A DNA stretch of 32,730 bases from Acidobacteriota bacterium (lineage in GTDB: Bacteria; Actinomycetota; Acidimicrobiia; Acidimicrobiales; RAAP-2). The notes under the pieces are model-generated. The model was not told the origin of the DNA. It ran no database searches and saw nothing but the letters and a program-made list of their open reading frames with translations. The stretch spans positions 1-32,730 of the forward strand of contig JAGXBH010000020.1 of NCBI GenBank assembly GCA_018971185.1, written 5' to 3'. Of the stretch, positions 1 to 9,805 are shown piece by piece (position 1 is the stretch's first letter; each line of letters begins with the position of its first letter). The translations under genes were made by a program, and so were the position numbers.

Positions 1-82
1 GGGACCTGGAACTGTTCCAAAGTGACGTTGAACGCCGACCTCGCCAGCACGTGCGGCCGTGGTGACGTTCCGATCCGTGTGG

Positions 83-478
83 TTAGCGCAGGCGCCGCAA
101 CACGGTGAGAGCCACGGCATACGTGGCTCCCCCAACGAAGCAGACGACGCCGAATGCTCCCGGGCTCCCGGTGCGCACGACCGAGACGATGGCTCCCACG
201 AGCGCCACCACCATGGCGCTCAGACCGGTGATCGCGGTGGCGTCACGGTCCATCGCCCGCTGTCGCTCGTCCCCGCTCGCGCCCAGGATTGCGGCAACGT
301 CGCCCCGCCCCGACGCCCAGCGATACGTGAGGAGTGAGGCCACCGTGTAGAAGGCGAGCGTTCCCCACGCGAATGCGTGGCTCCCGCTCACCCAGATCGC
401 CGCCGACAGGGCCAGGCCACCCGTCGCGAGGACGAGCGCGCTGAGGGCGCGCCGAAATGGGCGTCGCGTGGTCTTCAT
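83..478 (-). CDS. Small four-helix membrane protein paired with an XRE regulator
   Basis: A 131-residue protein with four hydrophobic segments at about residues 11-31, 34-52, 82-102 and 107-127, joined by short basic loops. A hydrophilic loop between segments 2 and 3 carries GDERQRAMDRDA. A DER-type loop is typical of small multipass proteins (DUF2178-like) that are often encoded beside an XRE regulator; that family assignment is from memory and tentative. The start ATG overlaps the stop of the upstream regulator as ATGA, so translation is probably coupled and both genes form one operon under the regulator's promoter. No catalytic motif is visible and the function is unknown. The reading frame is secure; the role is not. 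Confidence 0.8.
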   Translation of the reverse strand: MKTTRRPFRRALSALVLATGGLALSAAIWVSGSHAFAWGTLAFYTVASLLTYRWASGRGDVAAILGASGDERQRAMDRDATAITGLSAMVVALVGAIVSVVRTGSPGAFGVVCFVGGATYAVALTVLRRLR

Positions 479-675
479 CTATTCTCCTCCTCAATAAAGA
501 TGTCTTCGACAGACTGTGCGAAGCACCGCGCGAGAGCCAGGGCGAGTGGCAACGACGGAAGATACCGACCGTTCTCGATCGAGTTGATGGTCTGACGAGA
601 GACCCCGAGGCGTTGACCGAGGTCCCCCTGGGTCATCTGGCGCGCCTCGCGCAATTCGCGGACCCGGTTTCGCAT
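475..675 (-). CDS. XRE-family helix-turn-helix repressor
   Basis: A 66-residue DNA-binding protein made of little more than one Cro/CI-type domain. Residues 5-60 carry the five-helix fold, with the helix-turn-helix around residues 15-35 (GDLGQRLGVSRQTINSIENG). This compact form, ending in an acidic tail (DIFIEEENR), is common for regulators co-encoded with a small membrane protein. The ATG has no Shine-Dalgarno. A good -35/-10 pair ends 6 nt before it, so the mRNA is probably leaderless. A near-perfect palindrome covers the -10 box, which suggests autorepression (inference). The 3' end overlaps the membrane-protein gene by 4 nt. Confidence 0.9.
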   Translation of the reverse strand: MRNRVRELREARQMTQGDLGQRLGVSRQTINSIENGRYLPSLPLALALARCFAQSVEDIFIEEENR

Positions 676-710
676 GTGACAAGTCTACTTGACAATATGG
701 CCCATGTCAA
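676..710 (-). promoter_or_regulatory. Leaderless sigma-70-type promoter of the XRE gene
   Basis: On the minus strand TTGACA (705-710), a 17-nt spacer and TAGACT (682-687) form a near-consensus promoter. Six nucleotides separate the -10 box from the ATG at 675. The expected first transcribed base is therefore the A of the start codon, and no ribosome binding site is present. Confidence 0.75.
677..694. promoter_or_regulatory. Probable operator: palindrome over the -10 box
   Basis: TGACAAGTCTACTTGACA consists of two 8-nt arms around CT, complementary at 7 of 8 positions. It covers the -10 element of the XRE promoter. A further half-site TGTCAAGT lies at 705-712 over the -35 box. Operator function for the adjacent XRE protein is inferred from position and symmetry. 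Confidence 0.6.
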
Positions 711-711
711 G

Positions 712-749
712 TTACCTTGTCAGACCATGCTTACCTTGTCAGACCATGC
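712..749. repeat. Perfect 19-bp tandem direct repeat upstream of the XRE promoter
   Basis: TTACCTTGTCAGACCATGC occurs at 712-730 and again, without a gap or mismatch, at 731-749. Read on the minus strand each copy holds TGACAAGG, which resembles the TGACAAGT operator half-site. The repeat begins 1 nt upstream of the -35 box, as an iterated regulator-binding site would. Confidence 0.85.
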
Positions 750-1118
750 GCGCTGCGTGTCGTGAGGCACACGTCTCCCGTGCCCGGTTCGACACGCGAG
801 TGACGGGTCGCTCGACCCACTTCGAACAGACGGGCCCAACCATGCGAGCGACTCGCGTATGCGCCACCTCGCCATGGTTCGCGGGTCGGTCGCACGATCC
901 GCCTGGCTCGAGCCATCGATCGCGATTTACGTCCTGCCGTGATTCCCGCGCGGAGCTCCGCGGATGGTGCCGCACGAGCCGCGACGCGTCGATCGTTCGG
1001 TCTCGCGATGACACTGAGATGTTGCTCCCGCGAATCGCGCCCGGGCGTTGTCGCTGGTCGCGGGTCCGTTGAGGCGATCTTCACGGGTGCCGTGCGCCAC
1101 GCCCGTCGTCACGGGCGG
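750..1118. other. Gene-free stretch
   Basis: The reading frames here are short, arginine-rich and without recognisable motifs or good ribosome binding sites. No tRNA-like fold was found by eye. Short inverted repeats occur (for example GGGTCG-CT-CGACCC near 804). It probably holds upstream sequence of the XRE unit and the 3' end of the acyl-CoA dehydrogenase transcript, or a decayed gene. Confidence 0.5.
1101..1116 (-). terminator. Weak hairpin after the acyl-CoA dehydrogenase stop
   Basis: GCCCGT-CGTC-ACGGGC is a perfect 6-bp stem with a 4-nt loop, 2 nt past the stop codon. There is no U-tract, so it is at best a poor intrinsic terminator or an RNA 3'-end stabiliser. Confidence 0.25.
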
Positions 1119-2261
1119 CTACTTCAGCAGATGTTTGGCCACCACCACGCGCTGGATCTGATTGGTGCCCTCGTAGATCTGGGTGATCTTCGCGTCCCGC
1201 ATGAATCGCTCGACCGGGAAGTCCTTGGTGAAGCCGTAGCCCCCGAGCAGTTGCACCGCGTCGGTCGCCACGCTCATGGCCGTGTCGGACGCGAACGACT
1301 TGGCGGCGGCGCCCAGGTAGTTGAGTTGGTGGTCGGGGTCACCCGCGTCGATGGTCGCGCACGCCGCGTAGACCAGCGCCCGCGACGCCTCGGTGCGGAT
1401 CGCCATGTCGGCCAGCATGAAGCGCAGCCCCTGGAGTTGCGAGATCGGCGAACCGAAGGCCTTGCGCTGGGTCATGTAGTTGGCCGCGTAGTCGACGGCG
1501 GCCTGTGATATGCCGACGGCCTGGGCCCCGATGGTCGGACGGGACCGGTCAAGGGTATGCATCGCGATACGAAAGCCCTCCCCCTCCTCGCCGATACGGT
1601 GCGAGAGAGGGACTCGCACGTTGTCGAAGACCACCTCACCAGTCGGCGAGGCCCGCAGGCCCAGCTTGTCCTCGTGCTTGGCGATCTTGACCCCCCAGTC
1701 CTTCTCCACGAGGAAGCACGTGATGCCGTGGCTCTTGGCCGAGGGCTCGGTGCTGGCGAAGACCGTGTAGGTGTCCGAGATCCCGGCGTTGGTGATCCAG
1801 TACTTCGAGCCGTTGATGACGTAGTGGTCGCCGTCGCGCTCGGCGCGACAGCGCATCGCGGCCACGTCGGACCCCGCGTCGGACTCGGACAGGCAGTAGC
1901 TCGCCTGCGCGGTGCCCGCGGCGATGCGCGGAAGATACGTCGACTTGAGCTCCTCGGATCCGAAGTTCATCACCGGGAGCATGCCCAACTTCGAGATCAG
2001 CCAGGTGACTGACGTCGAGGCGCACCCGCGCGCCAGCTCCTCGGCCACCATGGCCTGGGTCACCATGTCCGCACCCGCCCCCCCGTACGCCGGAGGGACC
2101 CACAGGGCCGGCAGATCCATCTCGACGCAGGCGTCCCAACTGTCCTGGGGGAACTCCTGCTCGCGGTCGTAGCGCGCGGCGTGGGGCGCGACGCGCTCGT
2201 CCACGAAGCCCTTCAGGACATCTCGGAAGGCCCGTTGCTCATCATCCAATACGAACGTCAT
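1119..2261 (-). CDS. Acyl-CoA dehydrogenase
   Basis: A 380-residue FAD flavoprotein that would oxidise an acyl-CoA to the trans-2-enoyl-CoA and pass electrons to ETF. It has the three family domains: N-terminal helical (about 1-115), middle beta (about 120-215, with YCLSESDAGSD and KYWITNAG, which bind flavin and substrate) and C-terminal helical (about 225-380). The catalytic base is probably Glu364 in YEGTNQIQR, the usual place for short-chain enzymes. It is the last gene of the leuB-ilvE strand block, 21 nt after the 144-residue orphan. That position would fit a branched-chain acyl-CoA substrate, but the sequence alone does not fix chain specificity. Length is normal for the family. Confidence 0.93.
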   Translation of the reverse strand: MTFVLDDEQRAFRDVLKGFVDERVAPHAARYDREQEFPQDSWDACVEMDLPALWVPPAYGGAGADMVTQAMVAEELARGCASTSVTWLISKLGMLPVMNFGSEELKSTYLPRIAAGTAQASYCLSESDAGSDVAAMRCRAERDGDHYVINGSKYWITNAGISDTYTVFASTEPSAKSHGITCFLVEKDWGVKIAKHEDKLGLRASPTGEVVFDNVRVPLSHRIGEEGEGFRIAMHTLDRSRPTIGAQAVGISQAAVDYAANYMTQRKAFGSPISQLQGLRFMLADMAIRTEASRALVYAACATIDAGDPDHQLNYLGAAAKSFASDTAMSVATDAVQLLGGYGFTKDFPVERFMRDAKITQIYEGTNQIQRVVVAKHLLK

Positions 2262-2282
2262 GCGGGCTCCTCGTTGAGTCGG

Positions 2283-2717
2283 CTAGGGCTGGGAGAAAAG
2301 CTGTTCCTCGGTGACGGCGTCCACGAAACGCCGCTGCGCGGCGTAGCTATGGGCGAGACCGGCGAAGTCGGGCGTCGTCGCCGCGTTCTCGCGAAGTCCG
2401 AACAGGTCGAGGACGGCGCGCACGTCGTACACCGTCGGCCCGCGTCCGGCGAGGCTGGCGCGCTTCGCCGCCACCAGGCCCACCCCCACCACGAGGTCGT
2501 GGTGGGCGACGCCCGCGACATGCAGGTCGGCGCACTCGTGCTCCGCCAGGGTCATCGCGAAGCCCTCGCCGGGGGCGTTGGTGCCGCTGCCCACGCCGGT
2601 CGGGGCGTGGCGCAGCAGACCGGGCTTCTTCGACCGGCCGATCTCCGGCGTGGCCGTCGACACGGTGGGACGCACTTCCCCACTTGGCGACACGGGCGAG
2701 AAAGTAGGTTGCGTCAC
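2283..2717 (-). CDS. Uncharacterised protein between ilvE and an acyl-CoA dehydrogenase
   Basis: A 144-residue soluble protein of unknown function. The first 45 residues are rich in Pro, Thr, Gly and Ser and look disordered. The segment KKPGLLRHAPTGVGSGTN leads into an Ala/Val/Leu-rich region (about 52-95, FAMTLAEHECADLHVAG). The C-terminal 45 residues look helical. No signal peptide or membrane segment is seen. The GTG start at 2717 is the first possible one, because an in-frame TAG lies just upstream; an internal ATG at residue 55 is an alternative. It is 24 nt from ilvE and 21 nt from the dehydrogenase, so it is almost certainly in their transcript. I do not recognise the family. Confidence 0.7.
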   Translation of the reverse strand: MTQPTFSPVSPSGEVRPTVSTATPEIGRSKKPGLLRHAPTGVGSGTNAPGEGFAMTLAEHECADLHVAGVAHHDLVVGVGLVAAKRASLAGRGPTVYDVRAVLDLFGLRENAATTPDFAGLAHSYAAQRRFVDAVTEEQLFSQP

Positions 2718-2741
2718 GCTCCGAGACTACCCGCCCGCGCC

Positions 2742-3668
2742 CTATACCCTCGTCAGCCAGGCCTCGTATTGGGACAGCTCACCGCGCACCGCCTGGAAAT
2801 AGGTGCTCTGGATCGCCTTGGTGATCGGACCCGGCGTCCCGTCGCCCACCACGCGGTCGTCGACCGAGCCGATGGGTACCACCTCGGCGGCCGTCCCGGT
2901 CAGGAACGCCTCGTCGGCCACGTAGAGGTCGTCACGGCGCAAGGACTCGAAGCTCACCTCGTACCCGAGGTCGTGGGCGATGCTCACCACACTGTGTTGG
3001 GTGATCCCCCGCAGGGCCCCCGCCTCCGAGGGAGGGGGCGAGACGATCAAACCGTCGCGCACGATGAACAGGTTCTCCCCCGTGCACTCCGAGACCCGCG
3101 CGTCGGGACCCAGCAGGATGGCCTCGTCGTAGCCGGCCTTGATCGCCTCGACCTTGGCCAGGGTCGAGTTGACGTAGCCTCCGACGGTCTTGGACGCCGT
3201 GGGCATCGCGTTGGGCGCGTGGCGCACCCAGGAGGAGACCTTCATCCGCACCCCGTGCTCGAGGCCGTGGTCGCCGAGGTAGGCGCCCCAGGGCCACGCA
3301 GCGATGGCGACGTTCACCGGGCAGTTGAGCGGATTGATCCCCATCTCCCCGTAGCCGAGGTAGACGAGGGGTCGAAGGTAGCATCCCTCGGACAGGTCGT
3401 TGACGCGCACGACCTCGACGCAGGCGGCGACCAGCTCGTCGCGGGTGAAGGGCACCTCGATCATCAGGATCTTGCAACTGAGTAGCAGCCGGTCGATGTG
3501 CTCGACCAGACGGAAGACCGCCGGGCCGCTCGGGGTCTTGTAGGCGCGAATCCCCTCGAAGGCCCCGGTGCCGTAGTGCAGGGTGTGGGTCAAGACGTGC
3601 GTCGTGGCGTTGTCCCAGTCGACGAGTTGACCGTCCATCCATATCTTCTTGGTGGGGGTAATGGGCAT
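2742..3668 (-). CDS. ilvE: Branched-chain amino acid aminotransferase
   Basis: A 308-residue fold-type IV PLP enzyme that reversibly transfers the amino group between glutamate and the 2-oxo acids of leucine, isoleucine and valine. Visible signatures are HYGTGAFEGIRAY near the N terminus, the PLP-binding Lys160 in TASKTVGGYVN, and ECTGENLF with Glu194 near the cofactor nitrogen. LTGTAAEVVPI lies near the C terminus. Length matches the bacterial IlvE group I. The ATG directly abuts the leuB stop (TAA then ATG). Its ribosome binding site (GAGAGG) lies inside the leuB end, so translation is probably coupled. The product completes all three branched-chain pathways encoded in the window. Confidence 0.96.
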   Translation of the reverse strand: MPITPTKKIWMDGQLVDWDNATTHVLTHTLHYGTGAFEGIRAYKTPSGPAVFRLVEHIDRLLLSCKILMIEVPFTRDELVAACVEVVRVNDLSEGCYLRPLVYLGYGEMGINPLNCPVNVAIAAWPWGAYLGDHGLEHGVRMKVSSWVRHAPNAMPTASKTVGGYVNSTLAKVEAIKAGYDEAILLGPDARVSECTGENLFIVRDGLIVSPPPSEAGALRGITQHSVVSIAHDLGYEVSFESLRRDDLYVADEAFLTGTAAEVVPIGSVDDRVVGDGTPGPITKAIQSTYFQAVRGELSQYEAWLTRV

Positions 3669-4688
3669 TTACAACCTCTCTAACAATCGAGCTGTCACTC
3701 CGGACGTCCCGAGGATCGCGGCGTCACCATCGAAGTCTCTCACCACGCGGGCGATGCGCGCGGCCGCCTCGTCCTCACCCAGGTGCTCGAGCATCAGCAC
3801 CGCCGAGGAGACCGCGGCCAGGGGGTTGGCGCGATCGGTCCCGACGATGTCGTGCGCGGCCCCGTGCACCGGTTCGAACAGTGACGCCCCGGTCTTGGCC
3901 GGGTTGAGGTTCGCGCTGGCCGCGAAGCCGATCCCGCCGGTCACCGCGCCCGCCAGGTCCGACAGGATGTCGCCGAAGAGGTTGTCGGTGACGATCACGC
4001 TGTAGCGCGTAGGGTCCTCCACCAGGTAGATGCACGCCGCGTCGACGTGGTTGTAGTCGACGGCCACGTCGGGGAACTCTGCGCGCACGTCGGCCACCAC
4101 GCGCGACCAGAGGTCGCCCGCGAAGGTCAGCACGTTGGTCTTGTGCACCAGGGTCACCTTGGCCACCGGCGCGCGCGACGCGCGCTCGAAGGCGTAGCGC
4201 ACGCACCGCTCGACCCCGAAACGGGTGTTGACCGAGCCCTGCGTGGCGATCTCGTGGGCCGTGCCGTGGCGTAGCACCCCACCCTCGCCGGCGTAGGGTC
4301 CCTCGGTGTTCTCGCGCACGATGGCGAAGTCGCATCCTTCGGCGAGTGACCCCTCGACCCCGTGGAACGGGCGGTAGTTCACGTAGAGGTCCAGACCAAA
4401 ACGCATCCTCAAGAGCAGTCCGCGCTCCAGGGTGCCGCCGGGGATGCGCGTGTCGCCGATGGCCGGCCCGATCGCGCCCAACATGATGGCGTCGAAACCG
4501 CGCAACTCCTCCAAGGTGGCCTCGTCGAGCACGAAACCGTCACGCAGGTACCGTGCCGCCCCCAGGTCGAACTCCTTGGTGGTGAAGGACACGCCCACGG
4601 CCCGCACCACCTGGAGCGCCGCGGCGGTCACCTCCGGGCCGATGCCGTCGCCGCCGATCACGGCGATCGAGTGAACGCGCTGGGTCAT
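3669..4688 (-). CDS. leuB: 3-isopropylmalate dehydrogenase
   Basis: A 339-residue NAD-dependent beta-decarboxylating dehydrogenase. It converts (2R,3S)-3-isopropylmalate to 2-oxoisocaproate, the third step of leucine synthesis. The N terminus has [27 protein letters not shown] follows in the middle, and [13 protein letters not shown] carries the metal-binding aspartates. [20 protein letters not shown] is the cofactor region. The ATG at 4688 is chosen because AAGGAG lies 6 nt upstream on the minus strand. The frame stays open further upstream, but there it runs antisense to greA and is not protein-like. It is the first gene of leuB-ilvE-orphan-acyl-CoA dehydrogenase and is divergent from greA-leuCD. 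Related tartrate or homoisocitrate dehydrogenases are less likely in this context. Confidence 0.95.
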   Translation of the reverse strand: MTQRVHSIAVIGGDGIGPEVTAAALQVVRAVGVSFTTKEFDLGAARYLRDGFVLDEATLEELRGFDAIMLGAIGPAIGDTRIPGGTLERGLLLRMRFGLDLYVNYRPFHGVEGSLAEGCDFAIVRENTEGPYAGEGGVLRHGTAHEIATQGSVNTRFGVERCVRYAFERASRAPVAKVTLVHKTNVLTFAGDLWSRVVADVRAEFPDVAVDYNHVDAACIYLVEDPTRYSVIVTDNLFGDILSDLAGAVTGGIGFAASANLNPAKTGASLFEPVHGAAHDIVGTDRANPLAAVSSAVLMLEHLGEDEAAARIARVVRDFDGDAAILGTSGVTARLLERL

Positions 4689-4709
4689 GATGGTCTCCTT
4701 GTTCCTCCC

Positions 4710-4739
4710 ATTTTGCTCGGCGCGGCCCGCGACGGGCAA
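4710..4739 (-). promoter_or_regulatory. Possible leuB promoter
   Basis: On the minus strand TTGCCC (4734-4739), an 18-nt spacer and CAAAAT (4710-4715) resemble a sigma-70 promoter. They would give an untranslated leader of about 15 nt holding the AAGGAG site. No leader peptide or terminator is seen here, unlike leuA and ilvB. Confidence 0.35.
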
Positions 4740-4769
4740 ACCGGCGGCGTCTGCTCCGAGCCGACTGGG

Positions 4770-4775
4770 TAGAAT
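4770..4775 (+). promoter_or_regulatory. Probable -10 element of the greA-leuCD unit
   Basis: TAGAAT preceded by GGG, the same -10 hexamer as at the leuA leader. Transcription from about 4782 would leave a leader of roughly 24 nt containing GGGGGA before the greA ATG. No convincing -35 box is seen. Confidence 0.45.
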
Positions 4776-4805
4776 CAGGACTTCTGCTCGAGTGGGGGAT
4801 GGGCC

Positions 4806-5282
4806 ATGGCGGTCGAGATTCATCGCATCACACAAGAAACGCTGAACAAGTTGCGCGAGGAGTACCACCACCTCACGACCGTGGGGCGTACCGAGATCGC
4901 GCGAGTCATCGAGGCGGCGCGCGCGCTCGGGGACCTGAGCGAGAACGGCGACTACCACGCCGCCAAGGACGAGCAGGGCAAGATGGAGTCGCGGATCCGC
5001 CAGATCGACAACGTGATCCGAAATCACGAGCTCGTCGAGCGCGACGAGAACGCCGACGTCGCCCAGCACGCCTCGATCGTCCAGATCGTCTACGAGGGTG
5101 ACGCCGACGACGACTTCCAGGAGTTCTTCATCGGCTCCATCGAGGAGAAGCCCGAGGGCGTCCTGGTCGCGTCCCCGACGTCACCCCTGGGCGCCGCGCT
5201 CCTCGGCCACGGAGCCGGCGATCTGGTCGAATACGAGGCGCCCTCGGGCGTCCTGCGCGTCAAGATCGTGGGGTTGCGCTAG
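4806..5282 (+). CDS. greA: Transcription elongation factor GreA
   Basis: A 158-residue factor that enters the RNA polymerase secondary channel and stimulates cleavage of backtracked transcripts. The N-terminal coiled coil covers about residues 8-78. Its tip holds [17 protein letters not shown], with acidic Asp43 and Glu46 matching the catalytic pair of GreA. The C-terminal FKBP-like domain (about 82-158) ends in [20 protein letters not shown]. Length is normal. The ATG at 4806 follows GGGGGA. The TAG stop is immediately followed by the leuC ATG, so greA appears to be translated in one unit with leuC and leuD. That is an unexpected neighbour for a housekeeping transcription factor. Confidence 0.96.
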   Translation: MAVEIHRITQETLNKLREEYHHLTTVGRTEIARVIEAARALGDLSENGDYHAAKDEQGKMESRIRQIDNVIRNHELVERDENADVAQHASIVQIVYEGDADDDFQEFFIGSIEEKPEGVLVASPTSPLGAALLGHGAGDLVEYEAPSGVLRVKIVGLR

Positions 5283-6689
5283 ATGGCCGGGCGCACCCTC
5301 TACGAGAAGATCTGGGACGAGCACCTGGTCGCCGCCCCCGACGGCGAATCCCCCCTGCTCTACATCGACCTGCACCTCGTGCACGAGGTCACCTCGCCCC
5401 AGGCCTTCGACGGGCTGCGCCTGGGTGGGCGCCGGGTGCGCCGACCCGACCTCACGCTGGCCACGGCCGACCACAACGTGCCCACCGACCCGATCTCGGT
5501 ACCCGTCACCGACCCGATCTCCAAGCGCCAACTCGAGGCCCTGGAGGAGAACTGCGGAGAGTTCGGCATCACGGTGTTCCCGCGCGGCCACGAGAACCAG
5601 GGCATCGTCCACGTCATCGGACCCGAACTCGGCGTGACCCAGCCCGGCATGACGATCGTCTGCGGCGACTCGCACACCTCGACCCACGGCGCGTTCGCGG
5701 CCCTCGCCTTCGGCATCGGCACCAGCGAGGTGGAGCACGTCCTCGCCACGCAGACCCTCCCCCAGCAACGGGCCAAGACCATGGCCGTCGTGGTGGACGG
5801 GACGACGCCCGCGGGGGTGAGCGCCAAGGACATCATCCTCGCCATCGTCGCGAAGTTGGGCACCGGCGGGGGTGCGGGCTACGTGGTGGAGTACCGCGGC
5901 CAGGCGATTCGCGACCTCTCGATGGAGGGCCGCATGACCCTGTGCAACATGAGCATCGAAGCGGGTGCGCGCGCCGGCCTGGTGGCGACCGACGAGACCA
6001 CCATCGACTACCTGCGGGGTCGACCCGGGGTGCCGACCGGTGACGACTTCGAGCGGGCCGCGCAGCGCTGGCGAGGATTCGTCTCGGACGACGACGCCGC
6101 GTTCGACACGACCGTCACGCTCGACGCGACGCAGCTCGTGCCCTTCATCACCTGGGGCACCAATCCCGCCCAGGTGGTCGCCCTCGACGCGCGGGTTCCC
6201 GACCCGAGCAACTTCACGGACCCCGACGCCGCCAGCACCACCGAACGTTCGCTCAGTTACATGGGCCTCACGCCCGGCACGCCGATCAAGGAGATCCCCG
6301 TCGACGTGGTCTTCATCGGCTCGTGCACCAACAGCCGCATCGAGGACCTGCGCGCCGCCGCCGCCGTCGCGCGCGGACACCGAGTGGCGTCGTCGGTGCG
6401 CGCCCTGGTGGTGCCGGGATCGCATCGTGTCAAGAGCCAGGCCGAGGCCGAGGGCCTCGACGAGGTGTTCCTCGGTGCCGGCTTCGAATGGCGCGAGCCC
6501 GGATGTTCGATGTGCCTGGGTATGAACCCCGACCAGTTGACGCCGGGCCAACGCAGCGCCTCGACCTCGAATCGCAACTTCGAGGGCCGTCAGGGCCGCG
6601 GTGGCCGTACGCACCTGGTCTCGCCCGCCGTCGCCGCGGCGACGGCGATCCTCGGCCGTTTCGCTAGTCCCGACGAGGTGAACCAATGA
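5283..6689 (+). CDS. leuC: 3-isopropylmalate dehydratase large subunit
   Basis: A 468-residue aconitase-family subunit that, with LeuD, isomerises 2-isopropylmalate to 3-isopropylmalate. The [4Fe-4S] ligands are Cys348 (FIGSCTNSR), Cys408 and Cys411 (GCSMCLGMN). The positions are within one residue of those in well-studied LeuC proteins. [20 protein letters not shown] and the N-terminal [14 protein letters not shown] are typical. [13 protein letters not shown] near the end is the substrate-binding signature. Length is normal. The ATG touches the greA stop, with no separate promoter or strong ribosome binding site. Its own stop overlaps leuD as ATGA, which keeps the two subunits in step. Confidence 0.97.
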   Translation: MAGRTLYEKIWDEHLVAAPDGESPLLYIDLHLVHEVTSPQAFDGLRLGGRRVRRPDLTLATADHNVPTDPISVPVTDPISKRQLEALEENCGEFGITVFPRGHENQGIVHVIGPELGVTQPGMTIVCGDSHTSTHGAFAALAFGIGTSEVEHVLATQTLPQQRAKTMAVVVDGTTPAGVSAKDIILAIVAKLGTGGGAGYVVEYRGQAIRDLSMEGRMTLCNMSIEAGARAGLVATDETTIDYLRGRPGVPTGDDFERAAQRWRGFVSDDDAAFDTTVTLDATQLVPFITWGTNPAQVVALDARVPDPSNFTDPDAASTTERSLSYMGLTPGTPIKEIPVDVVFIGSCTNSRIEDLRAAAAVARGHRVASSVRALVVPGSHRVKSQAEAEGLDEVFLGAGFEWREPGCSMCLGMNPDQLTPGQRSASTSNRNFEGRQGRGGRTHLVSPAVAAATAILGRFASPDEVNQ

Positions 6690-7309
6690 AGGCCGTACAC
6701 GTCATCGAGGGTCGCGCCGTCGCGCTGGAGCGTTCGGACGTCGACACTGACCAGATCATCCCCTCGGAGTGGCTCAAGCGCGTCGAGCGCACGGGTTTCG
6801 GCCGAGGGCTCTTCAGCGAGTGGCGCGACGACCCCTCCTTCGTTCTCAACGACCCGCGCTACTCGGGTGCCCACATCCTGATCGCCGGCCCACGTTTCGG
6901 CACCGGCTCCTCGCGCGAGCACGCCGTCTGGGCGCTCATGGACTACGGGTTCGAAGCGGTCGTGGCCCCCTCCTTCGGCGACATCTTCCGCAACAACTCC
7001 TCCAAGCAGGGTCTGGTCATCGCCCAACTCGGCGCCGAGGACGTCGACGAACTGGTCGGCCTCATCAAGGACGACCCCACTCGCCTGGTCGTCGTCGACG
7101 TCGAGAAGTGCCAGGTCGAGGTGCCCGCAGCGGGCTGGACCCGTCACTTCGAACTCGACGCGATGACCCGCGAGCGTCTCCTCAATGGCTGGGACGACAT
7201 CGGCTTGACCCTGCGCCACGAGGACGAGATCGCCTCGTACGAATCGCGGGCGACCACGCCGACCCTGACCGGGATCTTCGACGGTCACGGTCACGTCGTG
7301 GCGCGCTGA
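6686..7309 (+). CDS. leuD: 3-isopropylmalate dehydratase small subunit
   Basis: A 207-residue swivel-domain subunit that completes the LeuCD isomerase active site. Recognisable parts are the [14 protein letters not shown] motif (residues 18-31), [17 protein letters not shown] (about 68-84), which binds substrate, and [17 protein letters not shown]. Length fits the 190-210 residue family. The start overlaps the leuC stop by 4 nt. The gene ends exactly where the convergent PQ-loop gene ends, with no untranslated gap and no visible terminator between them. Assignment is firm. Confidence 0.97.
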   Translation: MKAVHVIEGRAVALERSDVDTDQIIPSEWLKRVERTGFGRGLFSEWRDDPSFVLNDPRYSGAHILIAGPRFGTGSSREHAVWALMDYGFEAVVAPSFGDIFRNNSSKQGLVIAQLGAEDVDELVGLIKDDPTRLVVVDVEKCQVEVPAAGWTRHFELDAMTRERLLNGWDDIGLTLRHEDEIASYESRATTPTLTGIFDGHGHVVAR

Positions 7310-7930
7310 TCAGGCGGCGAGCGCCTCGAGTCCGACGACGAGCTCGTCGACCTGGCGGTGTCGCCACACGGCGAGGGCGGCGATGGTCAGACTCGCCAGT
7401 CCCGACGCCGCGGTGGCGATGAGTGGCGCCCACAGGTGGATGTCGGTGTAGTAGTAGATCCACAGCCCCGCGCAACTCGCGCTGAAGAACCACGACGCCG
7501 ACGAGACCCCGCTCCAGTCGCCGACGCGCACGAGTTCCACGAGTTGGGGACCGCGCAGGAGCGTCATGGCCAGACCGCAGCCGTAGACGCAGTAGGACCA
7601 GCCACCGACGAGTCCCGGAACCGCGCAGGTGGCACTGAACATGCCGATCGCCTGGAGCGATCCGCGACGATGGCGCCAAGGTCTCAGGCGCAGCACGATC
7701 GCGATCTGCAGGGGCCAGCACAACAGGCTGCCCATGACCACCACGAAGGAGTGCGCGCTCAACGCACCGTAGGCGATCCAGAACCCCCCGATCAGGGTGA
7801 AGAGCAGCCACGTGGCCGACGAGACCCCCTCGACGCCCAGGCTCCTCACCCGCCGGTACTGCGCCACCGTCGCGAGCGTCCCCGCCACGACCGCCGCCCA
7901 CGCGATGAGGACGACGAGGAGATGGGCCAC
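7310..7930 (-). CDS. Two-repeat PQ-loop (SWEET-like) membrane protein downstream of leuA
   Basis: A 206-residue integral membrane protein with about six to seven hydrophobic segments. Two related halves can be seen. The first has QYRRVRSLGVEGVSSATWLLF followed by a helix; the second has GPQLVELVRVGDWSGVSSASWFF followed by a helix. Both match the PQ-loop/SemiSWEET pattern, in which one three-helix unit is half a transporter. Bacterial SemiSWEETs usually have one unit and dimerise; this one carries two in tandem. It starts 25 nt after the leuA stop on the same strand, so it may be read from the leucine-attenuated leuA transcript. A leaderless-type -10 just before its GTG suggests a second promoter. 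Substrate unknown; the family link is by motif. Confidence 0.75.
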   Translation of the reverse strand: MAHLLVVLIAWAAVVAGTLATVAQYRRVRSLGVEGVSSATWLLFTLIGGFWIAYGALSAHSFVVVMGSLLCWPLQIAIVLRLRPWRHRRGSLQAIGMFSATCAVPGLVGGWSYCVYGCGLAMTLLRGPQLVELVRVGDWSGVSSASWFFSASCAGLWIYYYTDIHLWAPLIATAASGLASLTIAALAVWRHRQVDELVVGLEALAA

Positions 7931-7936
7931 CCCCCA

Positions 7937-7942
7937 AGCCTA
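7937..7942 (-). promoter_or_regulatory. Possible leaderless -10 of the PQ-loop gene
   Basis: TAGGCT on the minus strand lies 6 nt before the GTG at 7930 and 14 nt beyond the leuA stop. The spacing matches the other leaderless starts in the window. No clear -35 box is seen. Confidence 0.35.
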
Positions 7943-7955
7943 CGCGCGCGCGAAC

Positions 7956-9752
<1,797 letters not shown>

Positions 9753-9754
9753 CT

Positions 9755-9782
9755 ATTCTACCGCGACATCGCCCCGTGTCCA
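9755..9782 (-). promoter_or_regulatory. leuA leader promoter
   Basis: TGGACA (9777-9782), a 16-nt spacer and TAGAAT (9755-9760) on the minus strand. The predicted start is 9748, the G of the leader-peptide GTG. Confidence 0.65.
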
Positions 9783-9793
9783 GGGGCAACCAT

Positions 9794-9799
9794 TATTGT
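9794..9799 (+). promoter_or_regulatory. Leaderless -10 element of the 49-residue membrane protein
   Basis: TATTGT lies 6 nt before the ATG at 9806. No Shine-Dalgarno is present. It is divergent from the leuA leader promoter, and the two start sites are about 58 nt apart. Confidence 0.55.
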
Positions 9800-9805
9800 G
9801 AGCAC

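Noticed and set aside
1..108. Open plus-strand frame at the left edge, and a minus-strand GTG frame near position 52
   Set aside because: Both are too short and too ambiguous. Neither has a recognisable motif, and one overlaps the membrane-protein gene end. A gene running off the edge cannot be excluded.
804..880. Short inverted repeats (GGGTCG/CGACCC and AACCAT/ATGGTT) in the gene-free stretch
   Set aside because: Arms of six bases in GC-rich DNA are expected by chance. They lack a U-tract, a nearby start codon or a second copy.
4689..5069. N-terminal extension of leuB to a 466-residue protein
   Set aside because: The added part is antisense to greA and unlike any dehydrogenase. The ATG at 4688 has a well-placed AAGGAG.
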